Positions 25,814-34,703 of a stretch of DNA of 64,000 bases are shown one piece after another. The stretch's first letter is position 1; every line of letters begins with the position of its first letter. The notes beneath the pieces were generated by a model. That model did not search any database. It saw only the letters and a program-made list of their open reading frames with translations, and was not told the DNA's origin. Origin of the DNA: Desulfobacteraceae bacterium (lineage in GTDB: Bacteria > Desulfobacterota > Desulfobacteria > Desulfobacterales > Desulfobacteraceae); contig JADGEQ010000039.1 in assembly GCA_016744295.1 (NCBI GenBank), forward strand, positions 1 through 64,000. Reading direction: 5' to 3'. Both the position numbers and the translations under genes were made by a program.

Positions 25814-26066
25814 GTACTACCTCCGTTCGGTTAGGGTGGTGGTCATGCCGTGGATAATTGATAATGGATAAATGATAATATATGCATGAATTTGATCCGG
25901 GTAAACAGGGTTTCCTCATTTTTTTTTGACATGATCATAAAAAGATGGATTCGGAAAGGTTTATGTCATATGAATATTTTCAGGTGAATATCTTCAGAGG
26001 GGAATCATAGTTTGGAAAAATCCAATGAGCAAAAAGGTACAAGCCAACTTAAAAAAGGAAGGTATC

Positions 26067-26849
26067 ATGGAAATTCAATGGCTGGGAACGGCGGGATTCA
26101 AAATAAAATTTCAGGACCAGGTGATTCTTCTGGATCCCTATCTTTCCCGAAATAAGGAGGCAACCCCTGTTCAACCCCTTGGGCCACAGGATATGGACGG
26201 GGCATCCCATATTTTTATTTCCCACGGCCATTTTGATCATCTGATGGATGTTCCCCTCATCGCCTCCCGCACCCAAGCTATGGTCCATTGCTCTTCGGAT
26301 ACAGCCGATTTTTTGGAAAAAAAAATGGGTCTTGGCAGAGAGCAGATCCAGGAGATTTCCACGGACAATCAAGAACATAGGTTTGAAACCTTCAATGCCC
26401 GGGCTCACTTCAGCCGCCATGTTAAATTTGATAAAAAACTGCTGTTTTCCACCCTGGCAAAAATGAATTTCAAGATACCCAGATACCTGCCCCTGTTCTT
26501 GAAATACCCCTGCGGGCAGGTATTGAGCTGGCAGTTTTCCCTTGGGGGTAAAACCATACTTTTCTTTGGCAGTGCCGGTTCTTCCCCAGACGAGCTTGCG
26601 CGTCTAGAAAGGGAGCCCATTGATATTTTACTGGTGCCTTTGCAGGGGCACTCGGATATTTGTGATATCGCCGCCCGATATGTGAAAATTCTCCATCCAA
26701 AGTTGGTGATCCCCCACCACCAGGACGATTTCTTCCCTCCCATTTCCAGGCAGGTGGATATGAATCCCTTTGTTGAGCGGGTTAAAAAAGAATCCCCGGG
26801 AACCCGGATAAAAATTTTGAAACTCAACGAACCCCTTTTCGTTGAATAG
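26067..26849 (+). CDS. Metallo-beta-lactamase-fold hydrolase (UlaG/YtkL-like)
   Basis: A 260-residue MBL-fold protein. It opens with MEIQWLGTAGFKI and a DPYLS loop, has ISHGHFDHLMD near residue 53 (HxHxDH metal motif), a Gly-rich FFGSAGSS strand near 170, and a late VIPHHQDDF near 214 supplying the last His ligands. The order and spacing fit UlaG-type hydrolases (lactonase or phosphodiesterase-like). AAGGAAGG is 4 nt before ATG26067; upstream in-frame ATG26025 lacks a site. It has no signal peptide. The gene is followed by the envelope cluster and shows no operon partner. Confidence 0.85.
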   Translation: MEIQWLGTAGFKIKFQDQVILLDPYLSRNKEATPVQPLGPQDMDGASHIFISHGHFDHLMDVPLIASRTQAMVHCSSDTADFLEKKMGLGREQIQEISTDNQEHRFETFNARAHFSRHVKFDKKLLFSTLAKMNFKIPRYLPLFLKYPCGQVLSWQFSLGGKTILFFGSAGSSPDELARLEREPIDILLVPLQGHSDICDIAARYVKILHPKLVIPHHQDDFFPPISRQVDMNPFVERVKKESPGTRIKILKLNEPLFVE

Positions 26850-26967
26850 TCATTATTTTTTCCAAATATGCCATCATTGAAGGTTTTTCACTTCTGGATC
26901 TTTTGTCTTATTTTATCCAAAGAGAGCCGTGGAACCGCAGTGCATAACGGATACCAAAAAATCTTTT

Positions 26968-26991
26968 AACCTATTTTATCCTATAATAGGT
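26968..26991. promoter_or_regulatory. Operator/promoter site 1 of the envelope cluster
   Basis: A 24-bp sequence that matches 30433-30456 at 23 of 24 positions. It contains two direct heptamers (AACCTAT at 26968 and ATCCTAT at 26978, 10 bp apart) and a perfect TATAAT (26982-26987). Direct heptamers one helical turn apart are typical of OmpR-type winged-helix regulators. It lies about 75 bp before the TTG start at 27065. Confidence 0.65.
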
Positions 26992-27064
26992 GTTCAAATC
27001 ACTTTTTGTAATATTAAATTGGCTGTGGTGAAAATCAATAGTAATGGAAAGAAGAGGTGCACAC

Positions 27065-27892
27065 TTGAGAAAAAGAATAGCGGCAATCCTACTTGTCTCG
27101 GTATTAATTGCGCTTGCCTCATCGTTATACCCGGTTTGTGCAGATGAAGGCGCTGATCTGGCACAGGAGCTGACCAATCCCCTCGCTGATTTGATGACGA
27201 TTCCGATTCAAATGAATGTTGACAGGGATATCGGTGCCGGAGATGAGGGCAAAAGGTTTCGAATGAACATCCAGCCAGTGATTCCGTTCCACCTAAATGA
27301 AAACTGGAACCTTATTTCCCGTACAATTCTGCCTTTGGTCTATCAGGATGACGTATTTTTATCCGAAGGCTCTCAATCCGGGCTGGGGGATATCAATATG
27401 AGTCTTTTCCTATCGCCAAAACAAGCCACAAAAAACGGTCTGTTGTGGGGTGTCGGGCCGGTTTTTCTCTTTCCGTCTGCCACGGATTCGTTGATTGGCG
27501 GGAAAAAGTGGGGGGCCGGGCCCACTGCAGTAGTCCTGACAATGCAAGGCGCTTGGACCATGGGCGCGCTTGCCAACCATGTCTGGTCATTTAACGGTGA
27601 CGACGACCGACCGGACATCAACAGCACCTTTGTTCAGCCTTTCGTGTCCTATACCTGGTCAAATGCATGGACCCTGTCCTTCCAGTCCGAAAGTGATTAC
27701 AATTGGGAAACCGAAAAGTGGTCAGTTCCGATTAACGCAGCCGTTTCTAAGTTGGTCTATTTCGGCAGACTGCCTGTCAGCTTGCAGGCCGGTGTCGGCT
27801 ACTGGCTGGATTCTCCCGAGTCCGGTCCCGAAGGATGGCGGTTTAGACTCCAGGCAAACTTCGTTCTCCCAAACCTGTTTAGCTCGAAATGA
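27065..27892 (+). CDS. Outer-membrane beta-barrel, transporter-like family
   Basis: A 275-residue exported protein: LRKRIAAILLVSVLIALASS signal peptide, then a beta-rich chain with alternating polar/hydrophobic residues (MNIQPVIPFHLNENWNLISR, SLFLSPK, ALANHVWSFNGDD). The pattern fits the neuromedin-U-like 'transporter' barrels that are common in Proteobacteria and often act as small channels. The TTG at 27065 is chosen: AGAGG is 7 nt upstream, whereas ATG27044 has no ribosome site. It is followed after 55 bp by another barrel gene on the same strand, so the two are probably co-expressed from operator site 1. Confidence 0.7.
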   Translation: MRKRIAAILLVSVLIALASSLYPVCADEGADLAQELTNPLADLMTIPIQMNVDRDIGAGDEGKRFRMNIQPVIPFHLNENWNLISRTILPLVYQDDVFLSEGSQSGLGDINMSLFLSPKQATKNGLLWGVGPVFLFPSATDSLIGGKKWGAGPTAVVLTMQGAWTMGALANHVWSFNGDDDRPDINSTFVQPFVSYTWSNAWTLSFQSESDYNWETEKWSVPINAAVSKLVYFGRLPVSLQAGVGYWLDSPESGPEGWRFRLQANFVLPNLFSSK

Positions 27893-27947
27893 TGGGGGCA
27901 GCATTCCATACGGTGTAAGATTTCAGAAGCAAGAAAAAGGAGGCAAG

Positions 27948-28721
27948 ATGAGTATCAGAGGTATTACAGGGATGATCGGAGCAATCCTTTCGGTTTTCCT
28001 TCTGGCCTTTTCGGTCCATGGAGAAACAGATGCCGGGGACAAGTGGCAGTTTCAACTGGCGCCCTATGCCTGGCTGTCAGGTCAGAAAGGACGCATTGCC
28101 ACCCAGCCGGGATTACCGCCCTCGGATATTGATCTTGACTTCTATGATGACATCGCAGACGGCATAAACGGTGCTATCTTTCTGGTTGGAGAGGCCCGCA
28201 GGGGCAGATACGGAGTTGTGGCCGATATTGCCTATACAGATATTGAGGTCGATGACCCAACCCCCGGACCTTTTTATTCAACCCTTAACAGCCGGACAAA
28301 AACCTGGATAATTTCGGCAGCCGGTTTTTATCGACTAGTTCAGAAGGATCGGGGTTTTCTGGACCTCATGGCCGGGCTCCGGTACTGGTCTGTGGACGCT
28401 TCCCTGGCTTTTGGTGCAGGCATACTGCCCGGGGCCGAAAGTTCCAACAAGGAAAACTGGGTAGACCCATTAATCGGCTTTAAGGGGCTGATTCCTCTGG
28501 GGCAATCCGAATTTTTCCTCAGCGGATCCCTGGTTGCAGGCGGTTTCAAGGTTGGGTCAAACTTCATGTGGGACATGATGGCCAACCTGGGCTACCAATG
28601 GACCGACGGTTTGTCAACAACCATTGGATACCGTTATATGAAGGTGGATTACGATGGGGATGACTTTCTTTATGATGTGTCACAGGATGGTCCTGTCTTG
28701 GGAGTATCCTGGCGGTTTTAA
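27948..28721 (+). CDS. Outer-membrane beta-barrel protein
   Basis: A 257-residue protein with a signal peptide (GAILSVFLLAFSVHG). The mature chain alternates aromatic and polar residues in short strands (WQFQLAPYAWLSG, YGVVADIAYTDIEV, AGLRYWSVDASL, GYRYMKVDYDGDD) and ends VLGVSWRF, with the terminal Phe typical of barrels. It resembles the OmpW/OprD-sized hypothetical barrels. AAGGAGG is 5 nt before ATG27948; the open frame extends upstream through the previous gene but without a supporting start. Operon with the preceding barrel is likely. Confidence 0.75.
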   Translation: MSIRGITGMIGAILSVFLLAFSVHGETDAGDKWQFQLAPYAWLSGQKGRIATQPGLPPSDIDLDFYDDIADGINGAIFLVGEARRGRYGVVADIAYTDIEVDDPTPGPFYSTLNSRTKTWIISAAGFYRLVQKDRGFLDLMAGLRYWSVDASLAFGAGILPGAESSNKENWVDPLIGFKGLIPLGQSEFFLSGSLVAGGFKVGSNFMWDMMANLGYQWTDGLSTTIGYRYMKVDYDGDDFLYDVSQDGPVLGVSWRF

Positions 28722-28779
28722 AAATAATTTCTAAAGAAAAGGACCTTTTTCGCTACTTTTAGCAGAATTTTTTTCTAGG

Positions 28780-30378
28780 TCAGGTTACATCAATGCCCAC
28801 ATGGATCAATCCGGTGATCAATTGCTCAACGATGTCATCAAATTTTACAAAATGACGGATGAGTCTGGTGCCGCTTCTGTAAAAATCGGGCTTGAGTCTA
28901 AGCAGTTCTTGAGCTGCTTTTCGGCCTTCTGTTATTTTTCCTAATTGTCCAAGAGTCGAAGCGTTCGCCAGATGGTACCAGAAAAGATTAGGGGCTCTGA
29001 TGCTTAGTGATTCCACCTGGGCCTGCTCGTAGTTTTTCTGGCGGAACATGTCCAGCCATAGTGCAAAATGGACAATGGGGTCGTAATAAGGATTGATGTG
29101 GATGGCTTTCTTTATAAGGGCTGTTCCTTGTTGCCATTCACCTAAAAGGGTGAACAAATAACCGATGTTGTCAAGAAAAATGATCGATTCAGGGTTTAGC
29201 GCCAAGGCGTTCTTGACTTCGGCTCTGGCAGGTGACAGTTTATTGGCAAGCATCAACGCAAATGCCAAGATTATACGGGACCGCTGGCTGCTCGGATCAA
29301 GCTTTACACCCGCTTGGGCAAACTCTATCGCCTTATCAATAGGGGCATCCTGGTTAAAAAGTTCCAGACTGTAGTTCATTGCATACAGACGGGCAATCAT
29401 GCTCCAAACCAGCCCGCACTCGGGCTCAACTTCAGAAGCATACAGGAGGCTCTCCATGGCATCTTCAAAAGATTGGCGGGTGTACTGGGCATTAAATTTA
29501 TGATATCTTAACACAGCCTCATATGAGGTGAGCTTCGAAATAGGTATAACCTTTGATTCAATGGATAGTTGTTTTGCAATAATTCCATGTTCAGCGCAGA
29601 TTTTGCTTGTCACTGCCCTGCTCACGGTCTCTATAAAAGGCATCAATTGGGCAGGGCTTATTTGTGTCCTGTGGGTGTCCGCCCAGACTTGACTCCCTTT
29701 ATTCAGGTCCGTCAATACGATATTTACTTTGAGGTGGGATTGCCCCTTAAAGATACTGCCGGTCAACGCAAACCTGGCGCCGACGTCCGAAGCCCGCTGC
29801 TTCCTTTTCTCCTGTTGTTGAAGCAGTACACGAATTTCCTGATAACGGGTTATTTCTGTTGCAATTTCAGTGGAGATGGCAATGCCCACATGGTCGAACC
29901 CAGGATTCCCGGTAAGGTTTGTAAGATTTTGCACAACCAGACCTGGCCAGGCCATATCATGCTTCTCTTTAGCGCTTTGATTTTTTTGAATTGATGTTGG
30001 AACCGAAGAGGCGTTTTGTTCCATGAAAACTGGCACATATGTTCCCTTTGGGATATCTATGCGGATGGAATCCGTTTGTCCTGCCACCAGGTAATACCGT
30101 TCCAATGCACGCCTGAGTTTATTGGCATGGATGCTTACCACAGGATCGATTGATTGGTCAAAATCTTCACCTCGACCGAAAACCTCTGTTGCCAAGGCAT
30201 ATCCCTTAATCTCATCCCCACGACCCGCAATTGCTTTTTTTACCACGTACTTAAGAAACGATCTCTGGGCATCTGTGCTGCTGAACTCTGGTGAGTTCAG
30301 GATTCTGTCCATTTGTTCGTTAATTTTCGAAGACGGGAATCGAGATTGATACGATGTGTCCTCTAATTCTATGTTCAA
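28780..30378 (-). CDS. wHTH-TPR regulator (CadC/adenylate-cyclase-like family, FlgO-like middle)
   Basis: A 532-residue protein. Residues about 20-120 form a helical, wHTH-like domain ending in IRIDIPKGTYVPVF, characteristic of CadC/OmpR-type regulators fused to TPRs. About 145-255 looks like a TolB/FlgO-type beta-alpha segment (GIAISTEIATEITRYQEIRV). Residues 290-520 are TPR-like helices. There is no TM helix, so it is probably a soluble DNA-binding protein. The start is a TTG at 30378 with a poor ribosome site and is uncertain. It is transcribed away from the gene at 30536, with operator site 2 between them. It likely controls the envelope cluster; direct evidence is lacking. Confidence 0.65.
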   Translation of the reverse strand: MNIELEDTSYQSRFPSSKINEQMDRILNSPEFSSTDAQRSFLKYVVKKAIAGRGDEIKGYALATEVFGRGEDFDQSIDPVVSIHANKLRRALERYYLVAGQTDSIRIDIPKGTYVPVFMEQNASSVPTSIQKNQSAKEKHDMAWPGLVVQNLTNLTGNPGFDHVGIAISTEIATEITRYQEIRVLLQQQEKRKQRASDVGARFALTGSIFKGQSHLKVNIVLTDLNKGSQVWADTHRTQISPAQLMPFIETVSRAVTSKICAEHGIIAKQLSIESKVIPISKLTSYEAVLRYHKFNAQYTRQSFEDAMESLLYASEVEPECGLVWSMIARLYAMNYSLELFNQDAPIDKAIEFAQAGVKLDPSSQRSRIILAFALMLANKLSPARAEVKNALALNPESIIFLDNIGYLFTLLGEWQQGTALIKKAIHINPYYDPIVHFALWLDMFRQKNYEQAQVESLSIRAPNLFWYHLANASTLGQLGKITEGRKAAQELLRLKPDFYRSGTRLIRHFVKFDDIVEQLITGLIHVGIDVT

Positions 30379-30432
30379 AATAATTCAGCCCGATTTTTTG
30401 CAAATTAATATGGATATGAAATACTAACAGAC

Positions 30433-30456
30433 AACCTATTTTAACCTATAATAGGT
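30433..30456. promoter_or_regulatory. Operator/promoter site 2 of the envelope cluster
   Basis: Matches 26968-26991 at 23 of 24 positions. AACCTAT at 30433 and 30443 are direct heptamers 10 bp apart; AACCTAT-A-ATAGGTT (30443-30457) is also a perfect palindrome. TATAAT sits at 30447-30452. It lies in the divergent region between the wHTH-TPR regulator and the gene at 30536. The similarity continues weakly about 20 bp downstream, as expected for a shared promoter. Confidence 0.7.
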
Positions 30457-30535
30457 TACCAAATGGACGTTTGAAATATTACATAAGACATAGTCAAAGT
30501 CAATGGTGGTCATAAATCCAAAAAAGGAAGGAACG

Positions 30536-30805
30536 ATGACGGTTATCAAACCGGGCCTGTTTTTGATCATGCAGCAATGTCCCTCCCGTAAGAATCTGCT
30601 GCGCCGGATGTACCTTGGTAGTAGGTCCTTCCAAACCCTTTGTGATGATTATCAAAAATGCGTCGAGGCTCAGGAATACTGGGCGCAGTCAAACGCCGAC
30701 CAGGCACAGGAGAGATCAAAGGAATATCGGGAAATGATGGAAGGCATAGAAATTGAAATAAAGGAGCGCATCAATGCGAAGGAAAATATAGATGCCGGGA
30801 AGTAG
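30536..30805 (+). CDS. Small conserved-looking helical protein
   Basis: An 89-residue protein without clear signal peptide or membrane helix. The middle (RMYLGSRSFQTLCDDYQKC then VEAQEYW) resembles short proteins found beside stress or envelope genes in Proteobacteria, and the C-terminal third is a highly charged helix (QAQERSKEYREMMEGIEIEI). AAGGAAGG lies 4 nt before ATG30536, supporting this start over ATG30503. It is the first gene downstream of operator site 2 and is followed by a glycine-zipper protein. I cannot assign a function. Confidence 0.65.
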   Translation: MTVIKPGLFLIMQQCPSRKNLLRRMYLGSRSFQTLCDDYQKCVEAQEYWAQSNADQAQERSKEYREMMEGIEIEIKERINAKENIDAGK

Positions 30806-30849
30806 GATACTTATCAATTTTAACTTTTTTACCAAAAAGGGTGTAATTC

Positions 30850-31359
30850 ATGAACTCGATGTTTGATTTCGCATGGAACATATTATTCATTTTCAGCGTT
30901 TTGCTCCTAATCACCAGCCCGGTGATTCCGAATGAACTTGTGATCTTCCCTGCTCAGCAACAGAGCGATGAGCAAATGGAGAAAGACAAGTATGAGTGCT
31001 ATCAATGGGCAAAGCAGCAGAGCAGTTTTGATCCCATGGCACTGCCGAAAACTTCAACGGCATCACAGCCTGTTCAAGAAGACCAGAAGGGCAGCGTCGT
31101 GAAAGGAGCGGCAAGGGGAGCCCTTGTCGGGGTAACTGTTGGAGCCATCACAAACAATAGCAAAGGCCGGAGTGCAGGAGCCGGGGCGGCTGCCGGAGGA
31201 CTGATAGGTGGCATGAGACGCCAGGAGCAAGCTAGACAACAAAATCAGGCGGCCCAACAAAGAGAACAGCAGGAAAAGGCTGAATATGCCCAGCAGAGAA
31301 CCGGCTATAATCGTGCATATTCAGCCTGTCTTGAAGGTAAAGGATACACTGTGAAATAA
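30850..31359 (+). CDS. Glycine-zipper envelope protein
   Basis: A 169-residue protein with a signal peptide/anchor (about residues 8-27) and a central glycine-zipper region (KGAARGALVGVTVGAITNN, then AGAGAAAGGLIGG, about residues 83-120). The charged, Gln-rich tail (QNQAAQQREQQEKAE) is followed by YSACLEGKGYTVK with a Cys. This resembles YMGG-like/PF13488-type glycine zippers of outer-membrane-associated proteins. A Cys in YECYQWAKQQ near the start of the mature chain matches the family's paired cysteines. It sits in the operator-site-2 gene run between a small helical protein and the SYLF gene. Confidence 0.7.
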   Translation: MNSMFDFAWNILFIFSVLLLITSPVIPNELVIFPAQQQSDEQMEKDKYECYQWAKQQSSFDPMALPKTSTASQPVQEDQKGSVVKGAARGALVGVTVGAITNNSKGRSAGAGAAAGGLIGGMRRQEQARQQNQAAQQREQQEKAEYAQQRTGYNRAYSACLEGKGYTVK

Positions 31360-31398
31360 TGCTGTTCATAAAATCACCACTACTAGGAGAAGTTATCC

Positions 31399-31971
31399 AT
31401 GAAAATTTTTATCAAGCTATTCGTTGTAAGTTGTATTTTTGTGTTCTGCCTTGCAGGCAGTGCGAATGCGGAGACCTATTCAAAAACCATTTCGCTCTTT
31501 AAAAAGTCCGAGGTGGTTCATCCCTTTTTCAAGAGCTGCTATGGGTATGCTGTTTTTCCAACCATTGGAAAGGGCGGTATCGGAATAGGCGGTGCCTACG
31601 GAGAAGGAAGGGTTTACAAAAACGGAAAAGTGACCGGGACCACCTCCCTTGTAAAGCTGAGTATCGGTTTCCAACTGGGAGGACAGGCATTCAGTCAGAT
31701 CATTTTTTTCCAGGACGAACGATCCTATGGAGAGTTCACCAGCGGGAATTTTGAGTTCGATGCCTCTGCATCGGCGGTGGCCATCACGGCCGGTGTCCAG
31801 GCAAAAGCAGGGACAGAAGGGGGTACTGCCGGTGCCAGCGCAGGTCCTGCCACAGGCGGACAGGGCAAAACAAGCTATCACAAAGGCATGGCCGTCTTTG
31901 TCCATGCAAAGGGAGGACTGATGTATGAGGCGTCCATCGGCGGCCAAAAGTTCGGCTTTAAACCAATTTGA
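31399..31971 (+). CDS. SYLF (Ysc84-like) lipid-binding domain protein
   Basis: A 190-residue exported protein. The signal peptide (residues 1-24, SANAE end) is followed by a SYLF-type domain: FFKSCYGYAVFPTIGKGGIG, GGAYGEGRVYKNG, TGTTSLVKLSIGFQLGGQAF and a Gly/Ala-rich ending that closes with KGGLMYEASIGGQKFGF. Members bind phosphoinositides or other lipids and in bacteria are envelope-associated. AGGAG precedes ATG31399. It belongs to the operator-site-2 run and lies 127 bp upstream of the first DUF1254/1214 gene. Confidence 0.85.
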   Translation: MKIFIKLFVVSCIFVFCLAGSANAETYSKTISLFKKSEVVHPFFKSCYGYAVFPTIGKGGIGIGGAYGEGRVYKNGKVTGTTSLVKLSIGFQLGGQAFSQIIFFQDERSYGEFTSGNFEFDASASAVAITAGVQAKAGTEGGTAGASAGPATGGQGKTSYHKGMAVFVHAKGGLMYEASIGGQKFGFKPI

Positions 31972-32097
31972 ACGCATAGGCTCTTATTTTATATTCATTA
32001 AGAAGGAGTCTAAAAATAAAAAAAATTTAAGTGGAAGCAGTGACCTGGGCCGCATAATTTTACATTAACCAGAAATACAAAAGGAGAAGAAGGCATT

Positions 32098-33126
32098 ATG
32101 ATTAAAAGAAACAGGCTTTACCGACTGGCGATTATCATAGTCGGCGTGGTCTGCATTTTTAACTTGCCCGCATTGGCGTCTGAACCTGTTATTGTAAATG
32201 TAGACAATTTTGTGCGTGCCGAAACAGCCGCACAGTTTGATAGAACGCTCACGCTTCTTAATGGCGAAGTTAATATGCTCTTTCATTATCGAGAGCCTAT
32301 GCCGTTAGACGGGCAAAGCGTCATACGAAGCAATCGAGATACGCTTTACAGTGGTGCTATTGTTGATATCAGCAAGGGTGCAACCCTGACAATTCCGGAA
32401 ACCAATGGACGCTATTTGTCCGCCATGGTTGTAAACGAGGATCACTATCTCAACAAGATATATCACGATCCAGGCACCCATAAGCTGACCATGGAAGAGT
32501 TTGACACCCCTTATGTAAGTATAACGATACGCACCCTTGTAAATGCGTCGGATCCTGTTGATATCGAAAAAGTGAGGGCTATTCAGGATGGAATCACAAT
32601 AAAATCGGAATCAGCCAGACCTTACACTCACCCGGAATACGATCAGGCCAGTTATGAGGCAATATATAAGGCTGTGATTGAATTAAGCAGATTTGTTCTG
32701 GATACCAGGAGAATGTTCGGAAGCAAAGAAGAGGTTAATGAAGTTCGCCATCTGCTTGGAACGGCATTCGGTTGGGGTGGGTTGCCTGAGTATGAGGCCT
32801 ACTATTTTAACATTGAGCCAAATCTTCCCGTGGGAGCCTATGAGATAACAGTTAAGGACGTCCCGGTTGACGCTTTTTGGTCAATCAGTCTCTACAACAA
32901 GGATGGTTACTTCCAGGAAAATGACCACAACGCCTACAGCGTGAATAATATTACAGGTACCCCCAACAAGGATGGTTCCTTTACCGTCCATTTTGGTGGT
33001 GATCCCAACAGTTTGAATTATTTGCATATTATGGAGGGATGGAATTATGTTGTGCGGTTGTATCAGCCCCGTAAGGAAATAATCGAAGGTAAGTGGATCT
33101 TCCCTGATGTGACGCCGGTGAAATAA
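32098..33126 (+). CDS. DUF1254/DUF1214 protein, short form
   Basis: A 342-residue exported protein (signal peptide to about residue 28). Its N-terminal part is a shortened DUF1254-like region (NVDNFVRAETAAQFDRTLTL, RSNRDTLYSGAIVDISKGA) and the C terminus is DUF1214: AFWSISLYNKDGYFQEND, GSFTVHFGGDPN, NYVVRLYQPRKEI. It is shorter than the two genes that follow it by ~150 residues and is the first of three paralogues in a row (gaps of 42 and 47 bp). Strong AAGGAG precedes the ATG. Function is unknown. Confidence 0.8.
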   Translation: MIKRNRLYRLAIIIVGVVCIFNLPALASEPVIVNVDNFVRAETAAQFDRTLTLLNGEVNMLFHYREPMPLDGQSVIRSNRDTLYSGAIVDISKGATLTIPETNGRYLSAMVVNEDHYLNKIYHDPGTHKLTMEEFDTPYVSITIRTLVNASDPVDIEKVRAIQDGITIKSESARPYTHPEYDQASYEAIYKAVIELSRFVLDTRRMFGSKEEVNEVRHLLGTAFGWGGLPEYEAYYFNIEPNLPVGAYEITVKDVPVDAFWSISLYNKDGYFQENDHNAYSVNNITGTPNKDGSFTVHFGGDPNSLNYLHIMEGWNYVVRLYQPRKEIIEGKWIFPDVTPVK

Positions 33127-33168
33127 AGAGAAAATGTTTAAAATAAATCATATGGGAAGGAAGATAAA

Positions 33169-34656
33169 ATGATAGCATTTATAAAAACTAAGAAAATCCT
33201 GAGCCTGGCATTATGCGCCGTCCTCAGCATTCCCTTATTTTTATCGGTTTCACAAGCCGAATTGAGAGAGTCAAGCATCGGGCCAGTTGAATATATCGGT
33301 GGATACCCCACCAAAGAAACCGCACAGAAGTTTTACGACGAACTTGATTTACAGCGAGCTGTGGAGGTATATTTATGGGCGTTGCCCATGGCTTCTTACG
33401 GTGCCATGGCTGAGGCTCATTACAAGATGGGGGCCGGCGATCATGCCGTCATCGTGGCTGACAATTCGGGAGAACCTCAACAGCTGATCCTCACAGCCAA
33501 TCAGGATACGATTTACATGTCCGGCGTATTAGACCTTGCCAAAGGGCCAATGGTCCTCGATGTCCCTGCAGGTCTGCTCGGTACGATGAATAACATCTGG
33601 CAACAGCCGCTGGTCGATATAGGCGGACCTTTTTCTCCCGAGCAGAATCGGGGTGGCCGCTTTCTCATTCTTCCTCCTGATTACAACGGTCCAATGCCTG
33701 CTGTCGCTTATCATGTGGTCAAATCAGATACGAATACGGTGGTTTTTTACCTGCGGGCGATTCCCCTGTCGAGGGATGATTTCCCGGAACTACAGAAACT
33801 GGTCCGCACCTTCAGACAGTACCGCTTGGCCGAAGCCAAAAACCCTCCTGAAATGACATTCATATCAATGACGGGGAAGAAGGCTGATCTTCTCACACAC
33901 GAGGGATTCGAGTTTTTCGAATCCCTTTCCCGCTACGTCAACGCCAATCCTTCGCGTCCTCAGGATATGGCCATGCTGGGGATGTTAGAGACACTTGGAA
34001 TTGCCCATGGTCGTGAATTCAACCCGGACAAGCGGATGCAAGAAATTCTGACGGCGGCGGCCAGGAAGGGACGTGCCATGGCGGAGGTCGTGGCCTGGCA
34101 TCCGCGCCTACCGGAGAAGAGTCTTCATCCCTATGACAAAAGTTCGTGGAAAAGACTTTTCATATCCGCCGATCCAACATTTCACACACCGGATTACCTC
34201 TTAATCGATCAGCGGTCTCGATACGGGTTTGAAGCGATTGGAACATCGAAATCCATGACGGTCGCGGCTCCTGGGCAGGGATCACAATACGTTTGCGTCT
34301 ACCAGGATGATAATGGCCAGTGGCTTACAGGAGATAACACCTTTAGTATTCAACTTCCAAAGAATATCCCTGCAGCAAATTTCTGGTCGCTCACGGTCTA
34401 TGATAACCACTCTCGCTCTCTCATCCAAAATGATCAGGGGCGTGCTACTGTTGGCACTGTACACGGAGTGGTTCCCAACGCTGACGGGTCAGTCGACACC
34501 TATTATGGGCCTAAATGTCCCGACGGTGTTTCTGAAGCAAATTGGATTCAGACAAAACCTGGCGTGGGTTTCTTCGTATATCTCCGACTCTATGGACCAT
34601 TGGAGAGTTATTTTGATAAAACCTGGCGGCCCGGCGATCCCAAGCTTGTAAAATGA
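33169..34656 (+). CDS. DUF1254/DUF1214 exported protein
   Basis: A 495-residue protein with signal peptide (to about residue 30). DUF1254 region about 45-175 (YIGGYPTKETAQKFYDELDL, ANQDTIYMSGVLDLAKGPMV) and DUF1214 region about 370-490 (FWSLTVYDNHSRSLIQNDQG, GSVDTYYGPKCP, YLRLYGPLESYFDKTWRPGD). Both segments are of the type seen in periplasmic proteins of unknown function that often occur in tandem paralogues. The gene is the second of three. AAGGAAG precedes ATG33169. Catalytic residues cannot be named. Confidence 0.88.
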   Translation: MIAFIKTKKILSLALCAVLSIPLFLSVSQAELRESSIGPVEYIGGYPTKETAQKFYDELDLQRAVEVYLWALPMASYGAMAEAHYKMGAGDHAVIVADNSGEPQQLILTANQDTIYMSGVLDLAKGPMVLDVPAGLLGTMNNIWQQPLVDIGGPFSPEQNRGGRFLILPPDYNGPMPAVAYHVVKSDTNTVVFYLRAIPLSRDDFPELQKLVRTFRQYRLAEAKNPPEMTFISMTGKKADLLTHEGFEFFESLSRYVNANPSRPQDMAMLGMLETLGIAHGREFNPDKRMQEILTAAARKGRAMAEVVAWHPRLPEKSLHPYDKSSWKRLFISADPTFHTPDYLLIDQRSRYGFEAIGTSKSMTVAAPGQGSQYVCVYQDDNGQWLTGDNTFSIQLPKNIPAANFWSLTVYDNHSRSLIQNDQGRATVGTVHGVVPNADGSVDTYYGPKCPDGVSEANWIQTKPGVGFFVYLRLYGPLESYFDKTWRPGDPKLVK

Positions 34657-34703
34657 TCTTGAGAAGAAAATAATATAGATAAGAAAATGACAGGAGAGAA
34701 CTT

